Under the pieces are notes generated by a model that saw nothing but the letters and a program-made list of their open reading frames with translations, was not told the DNA's origin and searched no databases. 64,000 nucleotides of DNA, taken from positions 124,001 through 188,000 of the forward strand of contig NZ_JACSYA010000007.1 of NCBI RefSeq assembly GCF_029870285.1. The letters are read 5' to 3'. Each line of letters opens with the position of its first letter. The stretch's first letter is position 1. Below are positions 35,524-47,185 of the stretch, piece by piece. The position numbers were made by a program, and so were the translations under genes. The DNA comes from Delftia sp. PS-11 (GTDB lineage Bacteria > Pseudomonadota > Gammaproteobacteria > Burkholderiales > Burkholderiaceae_C).

Positions 35524-36540
35524 TCACCACACCGCGCCGCACGGGCCCAGCAGTCCGCGCTCGGCAGCCAGCGCCTGGGCCCCCAGGCTGGCCAGATGCG
35601 ATTGCTGCGCATCCGTCAGCGTGACCACCGGCCCGGAAAAGAAATCGTCGTCCCGCACCAGCAGGCTCAATGCCTCGCGCAGCAAGGGCTTGCCGGTGAT
35701 GTAGAAGGCCGTGCCGGGGTTGACGTGGATCGCGCTGCTGTTCTTCAGCGTCAGCAGATCGGCTCCCAGCACGGCACCCAGCAGGAAGTTGGCGCGCGCG
35801 TTGCGGTCGTAGATCGTGAACAGGTCCAGCGCACGCACCACGAAGCAGGCCCGGCCCAGGCCGATCTGGCGCGCCGAACGGGCGCCGGCCAGCAGCATCT
35901 CGGCATCGATGTCGCTGGCAAAGTCGCTGTGCAAGGAGTCGGCCAGGATGGTGTTGTGGGTCAGCACCTGCAGCATCTCACCGGCCAGCGTCGTCACGCA
36001 GCCGCTGATCCTCCCCTGCGCGTCCAGGTGGACGAACTTGGAATGCGAGCCCGGCAGCACGATGACAGCCGGCGTGGCAACGTGCACGCGCGCCAGCAGG
36101 CCCATGGTCTCGGTTTCCTCGCCGCGCATCATGTCCATCGACTCGCAGTTGTGCAGGCCGATATTGCGCACCGGATTGCAGACGCCGGGCACGAACCAGA
36201 TCGGCTGCCCGAACACCTCGGGCAGCCTGACGGCAGCCATCGCGCAGGCCAGTTCGCTGCGCCCCGCAGGGGCCACCAGATGGGGCAGCTCATGCAGGCC
36301 AACATTGGAGGTGATCATGCCGGACGCCAGCGCCAGACCAATGTCGCAGGCCTGCATGCCGCAGCGCGCCAGCGCAGCCTCGATGGTGTCGCGCACGCCG
36401 GCTTGCAGCGTGGCCCTATTGCCGGAGATGGCGGTATCGCGTACACCCACCTGACGGGCGGCCTGACCCAGCACGCGGCTGCCATGCCAGACCGTCGCCC
36501 GGGTATTCGTGGTGCCGGTATCTACCGTCAGTATGTTCAT
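35524..36540 (-). CDS. dgoK: 2-dehydro-3-deoxygalactonokinase
   Basis: Kinase of 338 residues that phosphorylates 2-keto-3-deoxygalactonate. Seen: N-terminal phosphate motif MNILTVDTGTTNTRATVW, ASGMITSNVGLHELPHLVAP, the FVPGV and RGEETETMGLL motifs and VLPGSHSKFVHLD, all typical of DgoK. ATG at 36540 with GGAGG about 10 bases upstream. First gene of the operon; the divergent LysR gene begins 205 bases away. The next enzyme, KDPGal aldolase (dgoA), is not in the window. Confidence 0.9.
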   Translation of the reverse strand: MNILTVDTGTTNTRATVWHGSRVLGQAARQVGVRDTAISGNRATLQAGVRDTIEAALARCGMQACDIGLALASGMITSNVGLHELPHLVAPAGRSELACAMAAVRLPEVFGQPIWFVPGVCNPVRNIGLHNCESMDMMRGEETETMGLLARVHVATPAVIVLPGSHSKFVHLDAQGRISGCVTTLAGEMLQVLTHNTILADSLHSDFASDIDAEMLLAGARSARQIGLGRACFVVRALDLFTIYDRNARANFLLGAVLGADLLTLKNSSAIHVNPGTAFYITGKPLLREALSLLVRDDDFFSGPVVTLTDAQQSHLASLGAQALAAERGLLGPCGAVW

Positions 36541-36618
36541 GGTGCGGCCCAACCTCCTTTTGCCTGAAACACACTATAGGCAGCGACCCATAAAGGAGCA
36601 ATTGATGAAAATTAGTCG

Positions 36619-36643
36619 ATTGCATTACTTTTTTTTGTGCAAT
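36619..36643. promoter_or_regulatory. Candidate LysR binding site, dgoK/LysR divergent promoter
   Basis: ATTGCA (36619-36624) and TGCAAT (36638-36643) form perfect 6-bp arms 13 bases apart in the AT-rich gap between dgoK and the LysR gene. LysR regulators commonly bind such interrupted dyads. A T-tract fills the spacer. Confidence 0.4.
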
Positions 36644-36745
36644 TCCCGGGATTATTCGGATACCCCGTCAGAAGACTGCAGAATATGCTGTCCATTCTGG
36701 CGGATAGCACGGTACCAGACGTGATCCATCCTCAGAAGGAAATCC

Positions 36746-37681
36746 ATGAATCGCAGATTGCCTCCTTTGAATGCGCTCCGTGTCTTTGAAGTGGCCGCAC
36801 GCCACATGAGTTTTTCCAAGGCAGCTGCAGAAATATGCGTCACCAATGCTGCCATCAGCCACCAGATACGGCTTCTTGAAAGCAGCCTGGGGGTTTCGTT
36901 ATTCAAGAGAAATCACAACCGTCTGGCATTGACGCCTGCCGGCGAAAATTATGTGCCACGCATTCGCGATGCCTTGCGCGCCATCGAGCAGGCGACCTCG
37001 GCCATCCGGGCGCCCTGCGAAACCGTGCTGCGCATAGGCAGTCCGCCGGGCTTCGCCAGCAAATGGCTGGTCCCCAGAATGTACCGTTTCTTCAACCTGC
37101 ACCCGGAGATACGGCTGGAGTTGACGGCGCAGGCCAGCCCGGACCCCAACGCCTGCGACCTGTGCCTGGACGAGCAGATCATGGCAGATCGCGCATTCAC
37201 TTCGGAACATCTGGTGACGACGGATTTCATCCCGGTCTGCTCACCGGCGCTGGGATCGAGAATCCATCGAATCAACGACCTGAAGGATTGCATGCTGCTG
37301 CATATCCGCTCCATCCATGGCCCGGAGCATCACAGCGCATGGAAAGAATGGCTCCATGAAGCAGGCGCCCATGATTTCGATGCCAGCCAGGGCCTTTTTC
37401 TTTCCGATGAAATCATGGCACTGCAATTTGCCATCGAGGGCCAGGGGATCATGCTGGGAAAACGCATTCTCGTGGACTATGATGTCACGGCAAACAGATT
37501 ATGCCTGCCGCTGGATATTCAATCCTCCATGCGCATGGCATATTACATGGTGAGTGCCAACAATGCACAGGACAATCCTGCACTTTCCATTCTGAAGAAT
37601 TGGCTGATCAGCGAGATGCGGGCACAGGGATTTCCAGAGAAATCCCATTTCCGGCATTTGCAAAATAACCCACTCGGATGA
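36746..37681 (+). CDS. LysR-family regulator (GcvA/AmpR-like), probable regulator of the sugar-acid operon
   Basis: Regulator of 311 residues. N-terminal winged HTH (about 7-66): LPPLNALRVFEVAARHMSFS, AAAEICVTNAAISHQIRLLE, then a LysR substrate domain. The PPLNALR...AA-H-SF-AA-EL pattern is the GcvA/AmpR subgroup. AGAAGGAAATCC precedes the ATG. It is divergent from dgoK, the usual arrangement for a pathway-specific LysR protein. The gene and its upstream region look less GC-rich than their neighbours, which may reflect transfer or relaxed composition. Confidence 0.87.
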   Translation: MNRRLPPLNALRVFEVAARHMSFSKAAAEICVTNAAISHQIRLLESSLGVSLFKRNHNRLALTPAGENYVPRIRDALRAIEQATSAIRAPCETVLRIGSPPGFASKWLVPRMYRFFNLHPEIRLELTAQASPDPNACDLCLDEQIMADRAFTSEHLVTTDFIPVCSPALGSRIHRINDLKDCMLLHIRSIHGPEHHSAWKEWLHEAGAHDFDASQGLFLSDEIMALQFAIEGQGIMLGKRILVDYDVTANRLCLPLDIQSSMRMAYYMVSANNAQDNPALSILKNWLISEMRAQGFPEKSHFRHLQNNPLG

Positions 37682-37701
37682 CGCCTGGCAACCTGGCTTC
37701 A

Positions 37702-38622
37702 TCACCAGCTGCGGTCATAAGCCAGATAGCGGGCCATATATTCGTCAAAAGTCCAATGCTGGGTATACCAGCGAAAACGCATGCCCGGCTCGCAGAACTT
37801 CAGTCCCAGCCCTTCGGCCACGGCAGGCTCGATGGGATCTTCCAGGTTGTCCATGTCTGGCAAGACATCAATGGCCGCCTGCAGCCGCTGCCGCGCGGCA
37901 CCCGCATCACCGCCCAGCAAGGGCTGCACGGCATCAAACAGGCGCTGCGCAAGCTCACCCATGGCCTCGGCCCGGACATGGGCATAGGACAGAAACAGAT
38001 GCCGCTCACGAAAATTCGCCCACACATAGTCGGCAATCTTGATATCGCAGTGGGCATCGCGCTCTTGCAGTTTGCGCCGGGCACGCTCCAGTACGGCGCC
38101 AGGATTGGTCCAGCGCTCGGCAGACAAGCGATGGTAGGCATCCAGCGCAGCAGGCCCGCTCAACCCGCGCGCCAGCACCTCCAGCGCCAGCCGGTTGCCA
38201 TACGGATAGCGCCCCCATACATAGCCTGGCTCGGGCACATTGCGGGGATCGCCAACGCTGGCGAACGGCCACATGCAAGTCATGACGAAGCTGGGAAAAA
38301 TCAGCGTGGGGCAGCCTGCCGGGCAATGCTCGCGCAGATAGCGCCGCAGCGGCAGCCCGTAGTGGCGCATGTCCGGAGCCACATCCGAGCCAGCAGGCAG
38401 GTCGGGCTGGCTGTCGTATTGCTCCAGATAGACACGGCAGCGCTGCATCTGCTCGGGCGTGGGCCGTTCGGCCACCTGACCTGGCGGCGCATGGTTGAGC
38501 ACACACAGATAGCCCTTGTCGCCGCAGGCGGCTGCCAGCAGGCTGGCCAGAAACGGTGTCTGGCAGTTGCCATACAGGATCACCAGTTCGGCGTCCGGCG
38601 CCGGGTTGCCATAAAACATCAT
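37702..38622 (-). CDS. WcbI-like putative acetyltransferase/polysaccharide protein
   Basis: Protein of 306 residues starting with the WcbI-family hallmark: ILYGNCQTPFLASLL near residues 15-29. WcbI proteins are capsule-related and bind CoA; the family function is only partly known. The remaining sequence has LIFPSFVMTCMWPF and many aromatic residues but no other motif I can name. No glycan gene is near it. It stands between two regulators, convergent with the first, so its role here is open. Two adjacent ATG codons at 38622 and 38619 are possible starts. Confidence 0.65.
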   Translation of the reverse strand: MMFYGNPAPDAELVILYGNCQTPFLASLLAAACGDKGYLCVLNHAPPGQVAERPTPEQMQRCRVYLEQYDSQPDLPAGSDVAPDMRHYGLPLRRYLREHCPAGCPTLIFPSFVMTCMWPFASVGDPRNVPEPGYVWGRYPYGNRLALEVLARGLSGPAALDAYHRLSAERWTNPGAVLERARRKLQERDAHCDIKIADYVWANFRERHLFLSYAHVRAEAMGELAQRLFDAVQPLLGGDAGAARQRLQAAIDVLPDMDNLEDPIEPAVAEGLGLKFCEPGMRFRWYTQHWTFDEYMARYLAYDRSW

Positions 38623-38744
38623 GATGCGCTGCGTACTCCAGCGGGTTCAGGCGGCACAAGACAAGAGGCCATCCACGGCCGTGGATTCCACCATGAAATG
38701 GTGCCCGTTTTCAAATGGCGCCTGTTTTTGCCAGGCAGCCGCCA

Positions 38745-39677
38745 TCAGCGGCTGCGCGACATCATGGCCACCTGGCGCACCAGATCGCGCAGCCAGCGCG
38801 TGGAAGCGCCCATGTGGGTGCGTGCATGCCACAGCTGGTAGTACACCAGCGGCGCGAATGCCACAGGACAGGGCAGTATCACCAGCGGCAGGCGCTGGCA
38901 GAAGCGCTCGCAGAACAGCCGGCCCGTAGTGAGAACGAACAGGCTGGAGGCCACCATGTCGGGGATGAGGCTGAAATGCGCGCAGCGCGCCGCCACCTGG
39001 CGCTGCAGGCCCATGCGCGCCAACTGGTCGTCGATCACCCCGCGCGCGCCCGGATAGGTCGGCGTAGGCGCGATGTGTTCGGCCTGCAGCCACTGGGCCG
39101 TGTCCCAGCCACGGCGCACGGCCGGATGCTGGGGGCTGACCAGGCAGACCACCTCATCCTCGAACAGGCTGGCACGGTGCAGGCCCTGAGGCGGCTCCAG
39201 CCAGTTGCCGATCACCACATCCACCTCGCCCTGGGCCAGTTGCACCTCGTAGTGCGCATCGCCGTTGAGCGGCAGGATGTCCACCGGACAGGTCGGCGCC
39301 TGCGTCTTCACATGCGAGACGAGGCGCGGCAGGAACAAAGGGTCCAGATAGTCGCTGGCTGCGATGCGAAAGGTCCGCGTGGAGGTGCGGGGGTCGAAAT
39401 GGCGCGCATCGCTGAACAGGCCCTCGGCCGCGCGCAGTATGTCTGCGGCAGGGTGGATCATGCGCAGGCCGGCCTCGGTCGGCTGCATGTGCGCCCCCGA
39501 GCGCACGAGCAGTGCATCGCCTGACAGCTCGCGCAGGCGCTTGAGCGCCGCCGACACCGCCGGCTGGTGCATGCCCAGGCGCAGCGCGGCGCGGGAAACG
39601 CTGCGCTCGGTCAGCACAGTGTGCAGCACCCGGATCAGGTGCAAATCAATCTTGTCGAACAGGGCCTGGTCGCGCAT
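38745..39677 (-). CDS. LysR-family transcriptional regulator
   Basis: Regulator of 310 residues. The HTH region is DLHLIRVLHTVLTERSVSRA (about 9-28) then LRLGMHQPAVSAALKRLREL, followed by a substrate domain. The NodD/PcpR-like pattern DLNLL-L---L-ERSVSRAA is clear. ATG at 39677 (MRDQALFDKI). It lies 222 bases downstream of phnW on the same strand. A link to phosphonate control is possible from position only; target genes unknown. Confidence 0.85.
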   Translation of the reverse strand: MRDQALFDKIDLHLIRVLHTVLTERSVSRAALRLGMHQPAVSAALKRLRELSGDALLVRSGAHMQPTEAGLRMIHPAADILRAAEGLFSDARHFDPRTSTRTFRIAASDYLDPLFLPRLVSHVKTQAPTCPVDILPLNGDAHYEVQLAQGEVDVVIGNWLEPPQGLHRASLFEDEVVCLVSPQHPAVRRGWDTAQWLQAEHIAPTPTYPGARGVIDDQLARMGLQRQVAARCAHFSLIPDMVASSLFVLTTGRLFCERFCQRLPLVILPCPVAFAPLVYYQLWHARTHMGASTRWLRDLVRQVAMMSRSR

Positions 39678-39778
39678 GGGGCGAAGCAATCACCGAGGGG
39701 GGCAGAAAAGGGCGCGCAAACGCCGCGCGGGAAGCACGCCGCGCGAGTCATGGCAAACCCGCAGCGTAACTCAGCCCC

Positions 39779-39812
39779 GCACCCTGCCAGCTAGATACAA
39801 GCACCAGGGTGC
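39779..39812 (-). terminator. Interrupted dyad between phnW and the LysR gene
   Basis: Perfect 8-bp arms GCACCCTG / CAGGGTGC with an 18-base loop, about 88 bases after the phnW stop. No T run follows. It could be a weak terminator of the phn transport operon or a regulator site. Confidence 0.35.
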
Positions 39813-39899
39813 GCACAATGCCCCTGTCAAAACACCTGTGAGCACAGCGCACGCAATATGCGGGCCGGTGGTATTTTCGCCGATGCAGGCCCTGGGAGC

Positions 39900-41009
39900 C
39901 TAGGGCCGCACCCCCATGGCCTGCAGCGCCTGGGCCACAGCATCGACCGCGCCGCGCATGCCCGCCTCGCCCAGCTGCCCCATGCAGCCTATGCGGAAAG
40001 TCTCCAGCTGGGTCAGCTTGCCGGGGTAGAGAATGTAGCCGCGCTTTTTGACCTCCTGGTAGAAGGTGCGGAACTCGTAGGCGGGGTCCTGCGGGGCGTG
40101 GAAGGTGACGATGATGGGCGCCTGGACGCTGTCATCCAGATAGGTGCGAAAGCCCAGGGCGCGCATGCCATCGATCAGTTCCCGGCAATTGCGCGCATAC
40201 CGGGCGCCGCGCGCTGTCAGCCCCCCCTCCTCCTGATACTGGGCGATTGCGGCATCCAGCGCTGCCACCACATGGGTGGGTGGCGTGAAACGCCATTGCG
40301 CGGTCTTTTCCATGTAGGTCCACTGCTCGTGCAAATCCAGGGCCAGGGAATGGCTGTGGCCCCGGGCTTGCTCCAGCACGGTGCGCCGCACGATCACGAA
40401 GCCCATGCCGGGAACGCCTTCGAGGCACTTGCCCGAGGCCGCCACCACGGCATCGAACGGCGTGCTGCGCGCATCGATGCCGATGGCGCCGAACGAGCTC
40501 ATCGCATCGACGATCAGGCTGCGCCCATGGCGGGCGGTCACGGCGGCCACTTCGTGCAGGGGATTGAGCACTCCGGTGCCCGTTTCGCAATGCACCAGCG
40601 CCACATGGGTGATGCTCTCATCGGCGGTCAGGGCTTGCTCCACATCGAGGGCACGCACCGGCTGTGATTCGCTGTAGCCAATGGTGGTGACCCGGCGGCC
40701 CAGCGTTGCGCACAGGCGTTCGATGCGCGCGCAATAGGCGCCATTGCTGGGCACCAGCACATGGCCGCCGCGCGGCACCAGGGTGCCGATGGCCGCTTCC
40801 ACCGCGAATGTGCCGCTGCCTTGCATGGGCACGCATTCATGCGTGGCCTCTGCCGCAGCAATGGCCAGCAGCCGCTGGCGGATGCGCCGGGTGATCTGGT
40901 TGAAGTCCTCGTCCCATGATCCCCAGTCGCGCAGCATCGCGGCGCGGGTGCGCTCCGAGGTGGTCAGCGGACCGGGCGTGAGCAAAATGGGGGATGCGGC
41001 AGGGCTCAT
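39900..41009 (-). CDS. phnW: 2-aminoethylphosphonate-pyruvate transaminase
   Basis: PLP aminotransferase of 369 residues that converts 2-aminoethylphosphonate and pyruvate to phosphonoacetaldehyde and alanine. Starts [18 protein letters not shown], with [43 protein letters not shown] and PLP lysine K194 in [17 protein letters not shown] at 41009 follows GGAGATTGCC. It is last in the transporter arm, 67 bases after the permease gene. Its product feeds PhnY on the opposite arm. Confidence 0.92.
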   Translation of the reverse strand: MSPAASPILLTPGPLTTSERTRAAMLRDWGSWDEDFNQITRRIRQRLLAIAAAEATHECVPMQGSGTFAVEAAIGTLVPRGGHVLVPSNGAYCARIERLCATLGRRVTTIGYSESQPVRALDVEQALTADESITHVALVHCETGTGVLNPLHEVAAVTARHGRSLIVDAMSSFGAIGIDARSTPFDAVVAASGKCLEGVPGMGFVIVRRTVLEQARGHSHSLALDLHEQWTYMEKTAQWRFTPPTHVVAALDAAIAQYQEEGGLTARGARYARNCRELIDGMRALGFRTYLDDSVQAPIIVTFHAPQDPAYEFRTFYQEVKKRGYILYPGKLTQLETFRIGCMGQLGEAGMRGAVDAVAQALQAMGVRP

Positions 41010-41076
41010 GGCAATCTCCTGGAGGATGGGCAAACGGGTGGACCGCCGGGCGCGGCGAACCAGGGCAAGCAAAGCG

Positions 41077-42813
41077 CTAGGCACTGCGCGGCACGCGCCA
41101 GGCCTGCGTGCGCGCCAGCAGCGCCCGGGTGGCCAGCGAATACGCCACATAGACCACGATGGATGTCGCGACAATCAGGCTCGCCAGCGCGGCCGCAGGC
41201 CCGATGTCGCCGGCCTCGTCCATCTGCATGATGGCCACCGAAGCCAGGATGGTCTCGGGCGTGTAGAGGAAGATCGCGCATGACAGGCTGGCCATGGACA
41301 CCACGAAGAAGTAGCGGCCGATATCGAGAATGGCCGGAAGGCAGACCGGAATGGTCACGCGCACGAACGTCCTGAAGAACGGCACCTTGAGCGAAGCCGA
41401 CACCGCCTCGAACTCGTTGTCGATCTGCTGCAGCGCGGTCACCGCCGTGAGGTGGCTGGAGGTGTAGTAATGCACGACCATCGACACGACCAGAATGGCC
41501 ATGGTCTGGTACAGGGCATTGAGCGGATTGGCCGGATGATTGAAAAACATCACATAGCCCAGGCCCAGCACAAGGCCGGGCACGGCCATGGACAGCATGG
41601 CCATCAGGTGCATGGCGCGGCGCATCCAGCCCAGGCCACGGGTCTTCTCGACCAGGTAGGCCCCCAGAAACACAGCCAGCGAACCGGCCAGCGCCGTGGC
41701 CAGCGCGACGAGCAGGCTGTTGGAGTAGGCTGCGGCCATGTCGCTCTCCAGCAGGGCGAAGCGGTAGTGCGCCAGCGTCAGGCCCAGATCGTAGGGCCAC
41801 AGCCGGATGAACGAGGTGTAGACCGCCATGCCGATGGTGGCCAGCAGCAGGACGCAGACCAGCACGCAAAACAGCGCCAGCAGCGCATCCGCCAGGCGAT
41901 GGGGCTGGGGCACATGGGGCACCGAGCGCGCCGAGAGCTGGGCACGCAGCTGGCGCCGCACGCGGTAGTCGATGAAGAACGACAGCACGGAAGGCGCCAG
42001 CAGCAGCAGGCCGATGACGGCACCCATGGAGAAATTCTGCTGGCCGACGACCTGCTTGAACACATCCACCGACAGCATGTTGAAGCTGCCGCCGATCACC
42101 TTGGGCGCGCCGAAGTCGCTCACCACATAGGTGAACACCACGGTGCAGGCACTGATGAGGCCGTATTTGCACGATGGCAGCGTGATCGTGGCGAACTGGC
42201 GCCACCCCGGCGTGCGCAATGCGGCAGCCGCCTCGTACAGCCGCCCGTCGGCCAGCGACAGCGCAGTCACCAGGATCATCAGCGCATGCGGAAAGGTGTT
42301 GTACACCTCGGCCAGGATGATGCCCGGCGCGCCATAGATGGAGACGCCGCCCAGCAGGAACTTGAGCACCCCCTGGTTGCCGAACCACTGCACGAATGCG
42401 ATCGCCGACAGCAGCGAGGGCGCCAGCAGCGGTATCAGCGCAATCAGGCGCACCGTGGCCTTGAAGGGGGCCGGCAGGCAGGTGCGCGTGAGCGCGTAGG
42501 CGCAGACAAAGGCCATGGGCACGGAAATCGACACCACCACCAGAGCCACCCAGACCGAGTTCCAGGTCGCGCGCAGCAGGCCGGGCGACTGCAGATAGGC
42601 AGAAAAATGCGCCAGCCCTGCAAAGCGCCCCTGCCGGTCGAGCACGGCATTGACCAGGATGGCAGCCAGCGGCGCGGCCAGGAAAAGCAGCAGCAGCGCC
42701 AGCATGGCCAGCAGCAGCGCGCGTGCGATCCACCCGTCGCGGCTCCAGCGCATGCGGCCCTGGAGCATGGGAGCCGGCGTGGCCGCAGGCCGGCGATGGA
42801 ATACGGCGCTCAT
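41077..42813 (-). CDS. 2-aminoethylphosphonate ABC transporter permease (fused double unit)
   Basis: Permease of 578 residues with two BPD_transp_1 halves (FbpB-like) and about 12 hydrophobic segments. The first half spans about 20-290 ([40 protein letters not shown] coupling loop). The second half covers about 310-570 ([20 protein letters not shown] coupling loop). It matches the single-permease phosphonate systems rather than the PhnU/PhnV two-gene form. The ATG at 42813 overlaps the ATPase stop by 4 bases (ATGA). Basis: family memory and gene order. Confidence 0.87.
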   Translation of the reverse strand: MSAVFHRRPAATPAPMLQGRMRWSRDGWIARALLLAMLALLLLFLAAPLAAILVNAVLDRQGRFAGLAHFSAYLQSPGLLRATWNSVWVALVVVSISVPMAFVCAYALTRTCLPAPFKATVRLIALIPLLAPSLLSAIAFVQWFGNQGVLKFLLGGVSIYGAPGIILAEVYNTFPHALMILVTALSLADGRLYEAAAALRTPGWRQFATITLPSCKYGLISACTVVFTYVVSDFGAPKVIGGSFNMLSVDVFKQVVGQQNFSMGAVIGLLLLAPSVLSFFIDYRVRRQLRAQLSARSVPHVPQPHRLADALLALFCVLVCVLLLATIGMAVYTSFIRLWPYDLGLTLAHYRFALLESDMAAAYSNSLLVALATALAGSLAVFLGAYLVEKTRGLGWMRRAMHLMAMLSMAVPGLVLGLGYVMFFNHPANPLNALYQTMAILVVSMVVHYYTSSHLTAVTALQQIDNEFEAVSASLKVPFFRTFVRVTIPVCLPAILDIGRYFFVVSMASLSCAIFLYTPETILASVAIMQMDEAGDIGPAAALASLIVATSIVVYVAYSLATRALLARTQAWRVPRSA

Positions 42814-43922
42814 GGGCGTGCCTGACTGGGCGATGCGAACACCCGGATGCGCTGGGCACGCAGCGCGATATCGATGCGCCGGCCCTCGCAAAGGCCCAGG
42901 TCATGCATCTGGTTCAGCGAAAACTGCAGTCCCAGGCGCTGGCCGTCGAGTGCCTCGCTGGTGACCTCGGCAATGCACAGCCCGCCCAGGAACTCGACCC
43001 GGGTGACCAGCGCATCCAGCCGGTGCGGCGTATCGGCCGGCAGGTGCTGCGCCAGCCGGTCTTCAGGGCGCAGATACAGGCTGACGCCCTGCCCCCGCTC
43101 GAAGTGGCCGTCGCAGGACGGGCACTCGATTTCCATGGAACCGACGCGAAAGCGCTTGCCGCCCAGCGCCTGCCCATGCAGCACATTGACCTTGCCCACG
43201 AAGTCGGCCACGAACGGCGTGGCAGGACGCTCGTAAATGTCCATGGGCGTGCCCACCTGCTCGATCTGCCCATGGTTCATGACCACGATGCGGTCGGCCA
43301 TGGACAGGGCCTCCTCCTGATCGTGCGTGACCATGATGGCCGTGATGCCCACCTGCTTTTGCAGCTGCCGGATCTCGTCGCGCAGACGCACGCGCTCCAG
43401 CGCATCGAGCGCGGACAACGGCTCATCGAGCAGCAGCAGTCCGGGCCGGGCCGCCAGCGCACGCGCCAGTGCCACGCGCTGCTGCTGGCCGCCCGACAGT
43501 TGGCTGGGGTACTTGCCGCCCGACTCCGGCAGGCCCACCAGCTGCAGCAGCTCCTGCACGCGCGCGCGGATCTCCGGTTTGCGCAGCTTGCCGTTGACCA
43601 GTCCGTAGCCCACATTGTCGGCAACCGTCAGATTGGGAAACAGCGCATACGACTGGAACACGATGCCATAGTCACGCTGCTCGGGCGGCAGCCACGAAAT
43701 GTCGCGTCCGTTTTGCACGATGCGGCCACCGGTTTGCACCTCCAGGCCGGCGATGATGCGCAGCAGCGTGGTCTTGCCGCAGCCCGAGGGGCCGAGAAAG
43801 CACAGCATCTCGCCAGGCGCCACGCACAGGTTGACATCGCGCAGCGCACTGAATGTCTCGAAATTCTTGTGGATGCCGGCCACCTCAAGGGCGGCGGGGG
43901 CAGGAGAAGCCATCGTGTCCAT
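42810..43922 (-). CDS. phnT: 2-aminoethylphosphonate ABC transporter ATPase
   Basis: ATPase of 370 residues. Walker [11 protein letters not shown]-loop VFQSYALFP, signature [15 protein letters not shown], Walker [14 protein letters not shown] and [14 protein letters not shown], then a C-terminal TOBE-like domain (about 285-365). The long form with TOBE fits iron/phosphonate/polyamine-type importers. ATG at 43922, with another ATG three codons in. Gene order binding protein-ATPase-permease-phnW defines the substrate. Confidence 0.88.
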   Translation of the reverse strand: MDTMASPAPAALEVAGIHKNFETFSALRDVNLCVAPGEMLCFLGPSGCGKTTLLRIIAGLEVQTGGRIVQNGRDISWLPPEQRDYGIVFQSYALFPNLTVADNVGYGLVNGKLRKPEIRARVQELLQLVGLPESGGKYPSQLSGGQQQRVALARALAARPGLLLLDEPLSALDALERVRLRDEIRQLQKQVGITAIMVTHDQEEALSMADRIVVMNHGQIEQVGTPMDIYERPATPFVADFVGKVNVLHGQALGGKRFRVGSMEIECPSCDGHFERGQGVSLYLRPEDRLAQHLPADTPHRLDALVTRVEFLGGLCIAEVTSEALDGQRLGLQFSLNQMHDLGLCEGRRIDIALRAQRIRVFASPSQARP

Positions 43923-43999
43923 GGTCTGCCTCGCTGGTGGGGTTGGAGCGGGCACGGCACGGGGCCGCGCAGGACAGAAATCAGCAAGCGCAAGCGTGC

Positions 44000-45043
44000 C
44001 TAGCGGGCCTCGGATTTGCCTTCGTAGCGGCGGCTCCACTCGGCCAGAATGCGTTCGCGGTTACGGGCCGCCCAGGCCAGATCGTTTTTGGCCAGCAGGG
44101 ACTCGTAGTTGTCGGGCATGCCTTCCAGCGGGCTGGCCACGCCCGGATGGGCCACGACAGCCCACCAGGTGGCGCTGATCTCGTTGGCCTGCCGGCTGGC
44201 CATCCAGTCCGCCAGCCGCTGGGCCTGCGCCATCTTCTGGCTGGACTTCATGATGGCCGTGCCCTCGATGTCCCAGCCCAGGCCCTCGCTGGGAAACACC
44301 AGTTCCACGGGTGCGCCCGACTTCCTGACCTGGTGGGCCCGGAACTCGAACGAGATGCCGATGGGAAACTCACCCGCCCCTGCCTGCTTGCAGGGCTTGG
44401 AGCCCGAATGCACGTACTGGGCGATGTTCTCGTGCAGCGCATCCATGTACTTCCAGCCCTCGGCCTCGCCCCACATCTGCAGCCAGGACGAGACATCGAG
44501 AAAGCCCGTTCCGCTGGAGGCCGGGTGCGGCATCACGATCGCGCCCTTGTAGACGGGCAAAGTCAGGTCCTTCCAGCTCTGCGGCCTGGGCAGGCCGCGC
44601 TTTTTCGCCTCGGCCGTGTTGAAGCAGATGGTGGCAGCCCAGACATCCATGCCCACCCAGGCAGGCGGGCGGGCGCTGTCGGAATAGGCCGGAGTGAGCG
44701 CCTTGAAGCCTTTGGGCTCGTAGGGCTGCAGCAGTCCTTCCTGCTGCAGCAGGGCCAGGCTGCTGGCCGCAACGCCGGCCACCACATCGGCCTGGGGGTT
44801 GGCTTTCTCGGCCAGCAGCCTGGCCGTGATGATGCCCGTGGAATCACGTACCCATTTGATCTCGATGTCGGGGTGGGCTTTCTCGAATCCGCTCTTGTAG
44901 CGCCGCATGGCATCGGTTTCGAGCGCTGTATAGACCAGCAGCGGCGTGCGCTGTCGGGCAGATGCCGTGGACGCGGCCCATCCCAGTGCCACGGCACACA
45001 GGGTCAGGCAGACGTGGCGGCGGATGCCGGGGATCGTTTTCAT
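44000..45043 (-). CDS. phnS: 2-aminoethylphosphonate ABC transporter substrate-binding protein
   Basis: Periplasmic binding protein of 347 residues. Signal peptide 1 to about 29 ([26 protein letters not shown]). Iron/spermidine-type extracellular fold: [54 protein letters not shown] and [20 protein letters not shown]. This profile is the phosphonate-associated binding protein of the second PhnS type. ATG at 45043. It is first in the minus-strand arm, directly behind the operator array shared with the GntR arm. Confidence 0.88.
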   Translation of the reverse strand: MKTIPGIRRHVCLTLCAVALGWAASTASARQRTPLLVYTALETDAMRRYKSGFEKAHPDIEIKWVRDSTGIITARLLAEKANPQADVVAGVAASSLALLQQEGLLQPYEPKGFKALTPAYSDSARPPAWVGMDVWAATICFNTAEAKKRGLPRPQSWKDLTLPVYKGAIVMPHPASSGTGFLDVSSWLQMWGEAEGWKYMDALHENIAQYVHSGSKPCKQAGAGEFPIGISFEFRAHQVRKSGAPVELVFPSEGLGWDIEGTAIMKSSQKMAQAQRLADWMASRQANEISATWWAVVAHPGVASPLEGMPDNYESLLAKNDLAWAARNRERILAEWSRRYEGKSEAR

Positions 45044-45129
45044 CGTCGTATCTCCTGTCGTGTAAGGGCCCTCGGGCCTTGCCAGCAACGGCCGCAGCAT
45101 GTCGGCGATTTCAATGTAGATGGTCAACT

Positions 45130-45168
45130 GAAAACTGTCAATAGAAAACTGTTGACAGTTTACAGTTT
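45130..45168. promoter_or_regulatory. Operator array in the divergent phosphonate promoter
   Basis: Two direct half sites GAAAACTGT (45130-45138 and 45144-45152) face two reversed ACAGTTT sites (45155-45161 and 45162-45168). Within this lies a perfect 10-bp dyad, AAACTGTCAA / TTGACAGTTT, with a 10-base spacer (45132-45161). It lies between the transporter arm and the GntR arm, about 20 bases before the GntR ATG. Probable binding site of that GntR protein. Confidence 0.65.
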
Positions 45169-45188
45169 CGAGAAAACAATGCATTCCC

Positions 45189-47157
<1,969 letters not shown>

Positions 47158-47185
47158 TCCACCCCACCCTGCGGAGCCTCCTGCC

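Noticed and set aside
41006..42904. 632-residue minus-strand frame alongside the phosphonate permease
   Set aside because: Out-of-frame copy of the permease gene with Gly/Arg/His-rich nonsense sequence. The 41077-42813 frame carries the membrane helices.
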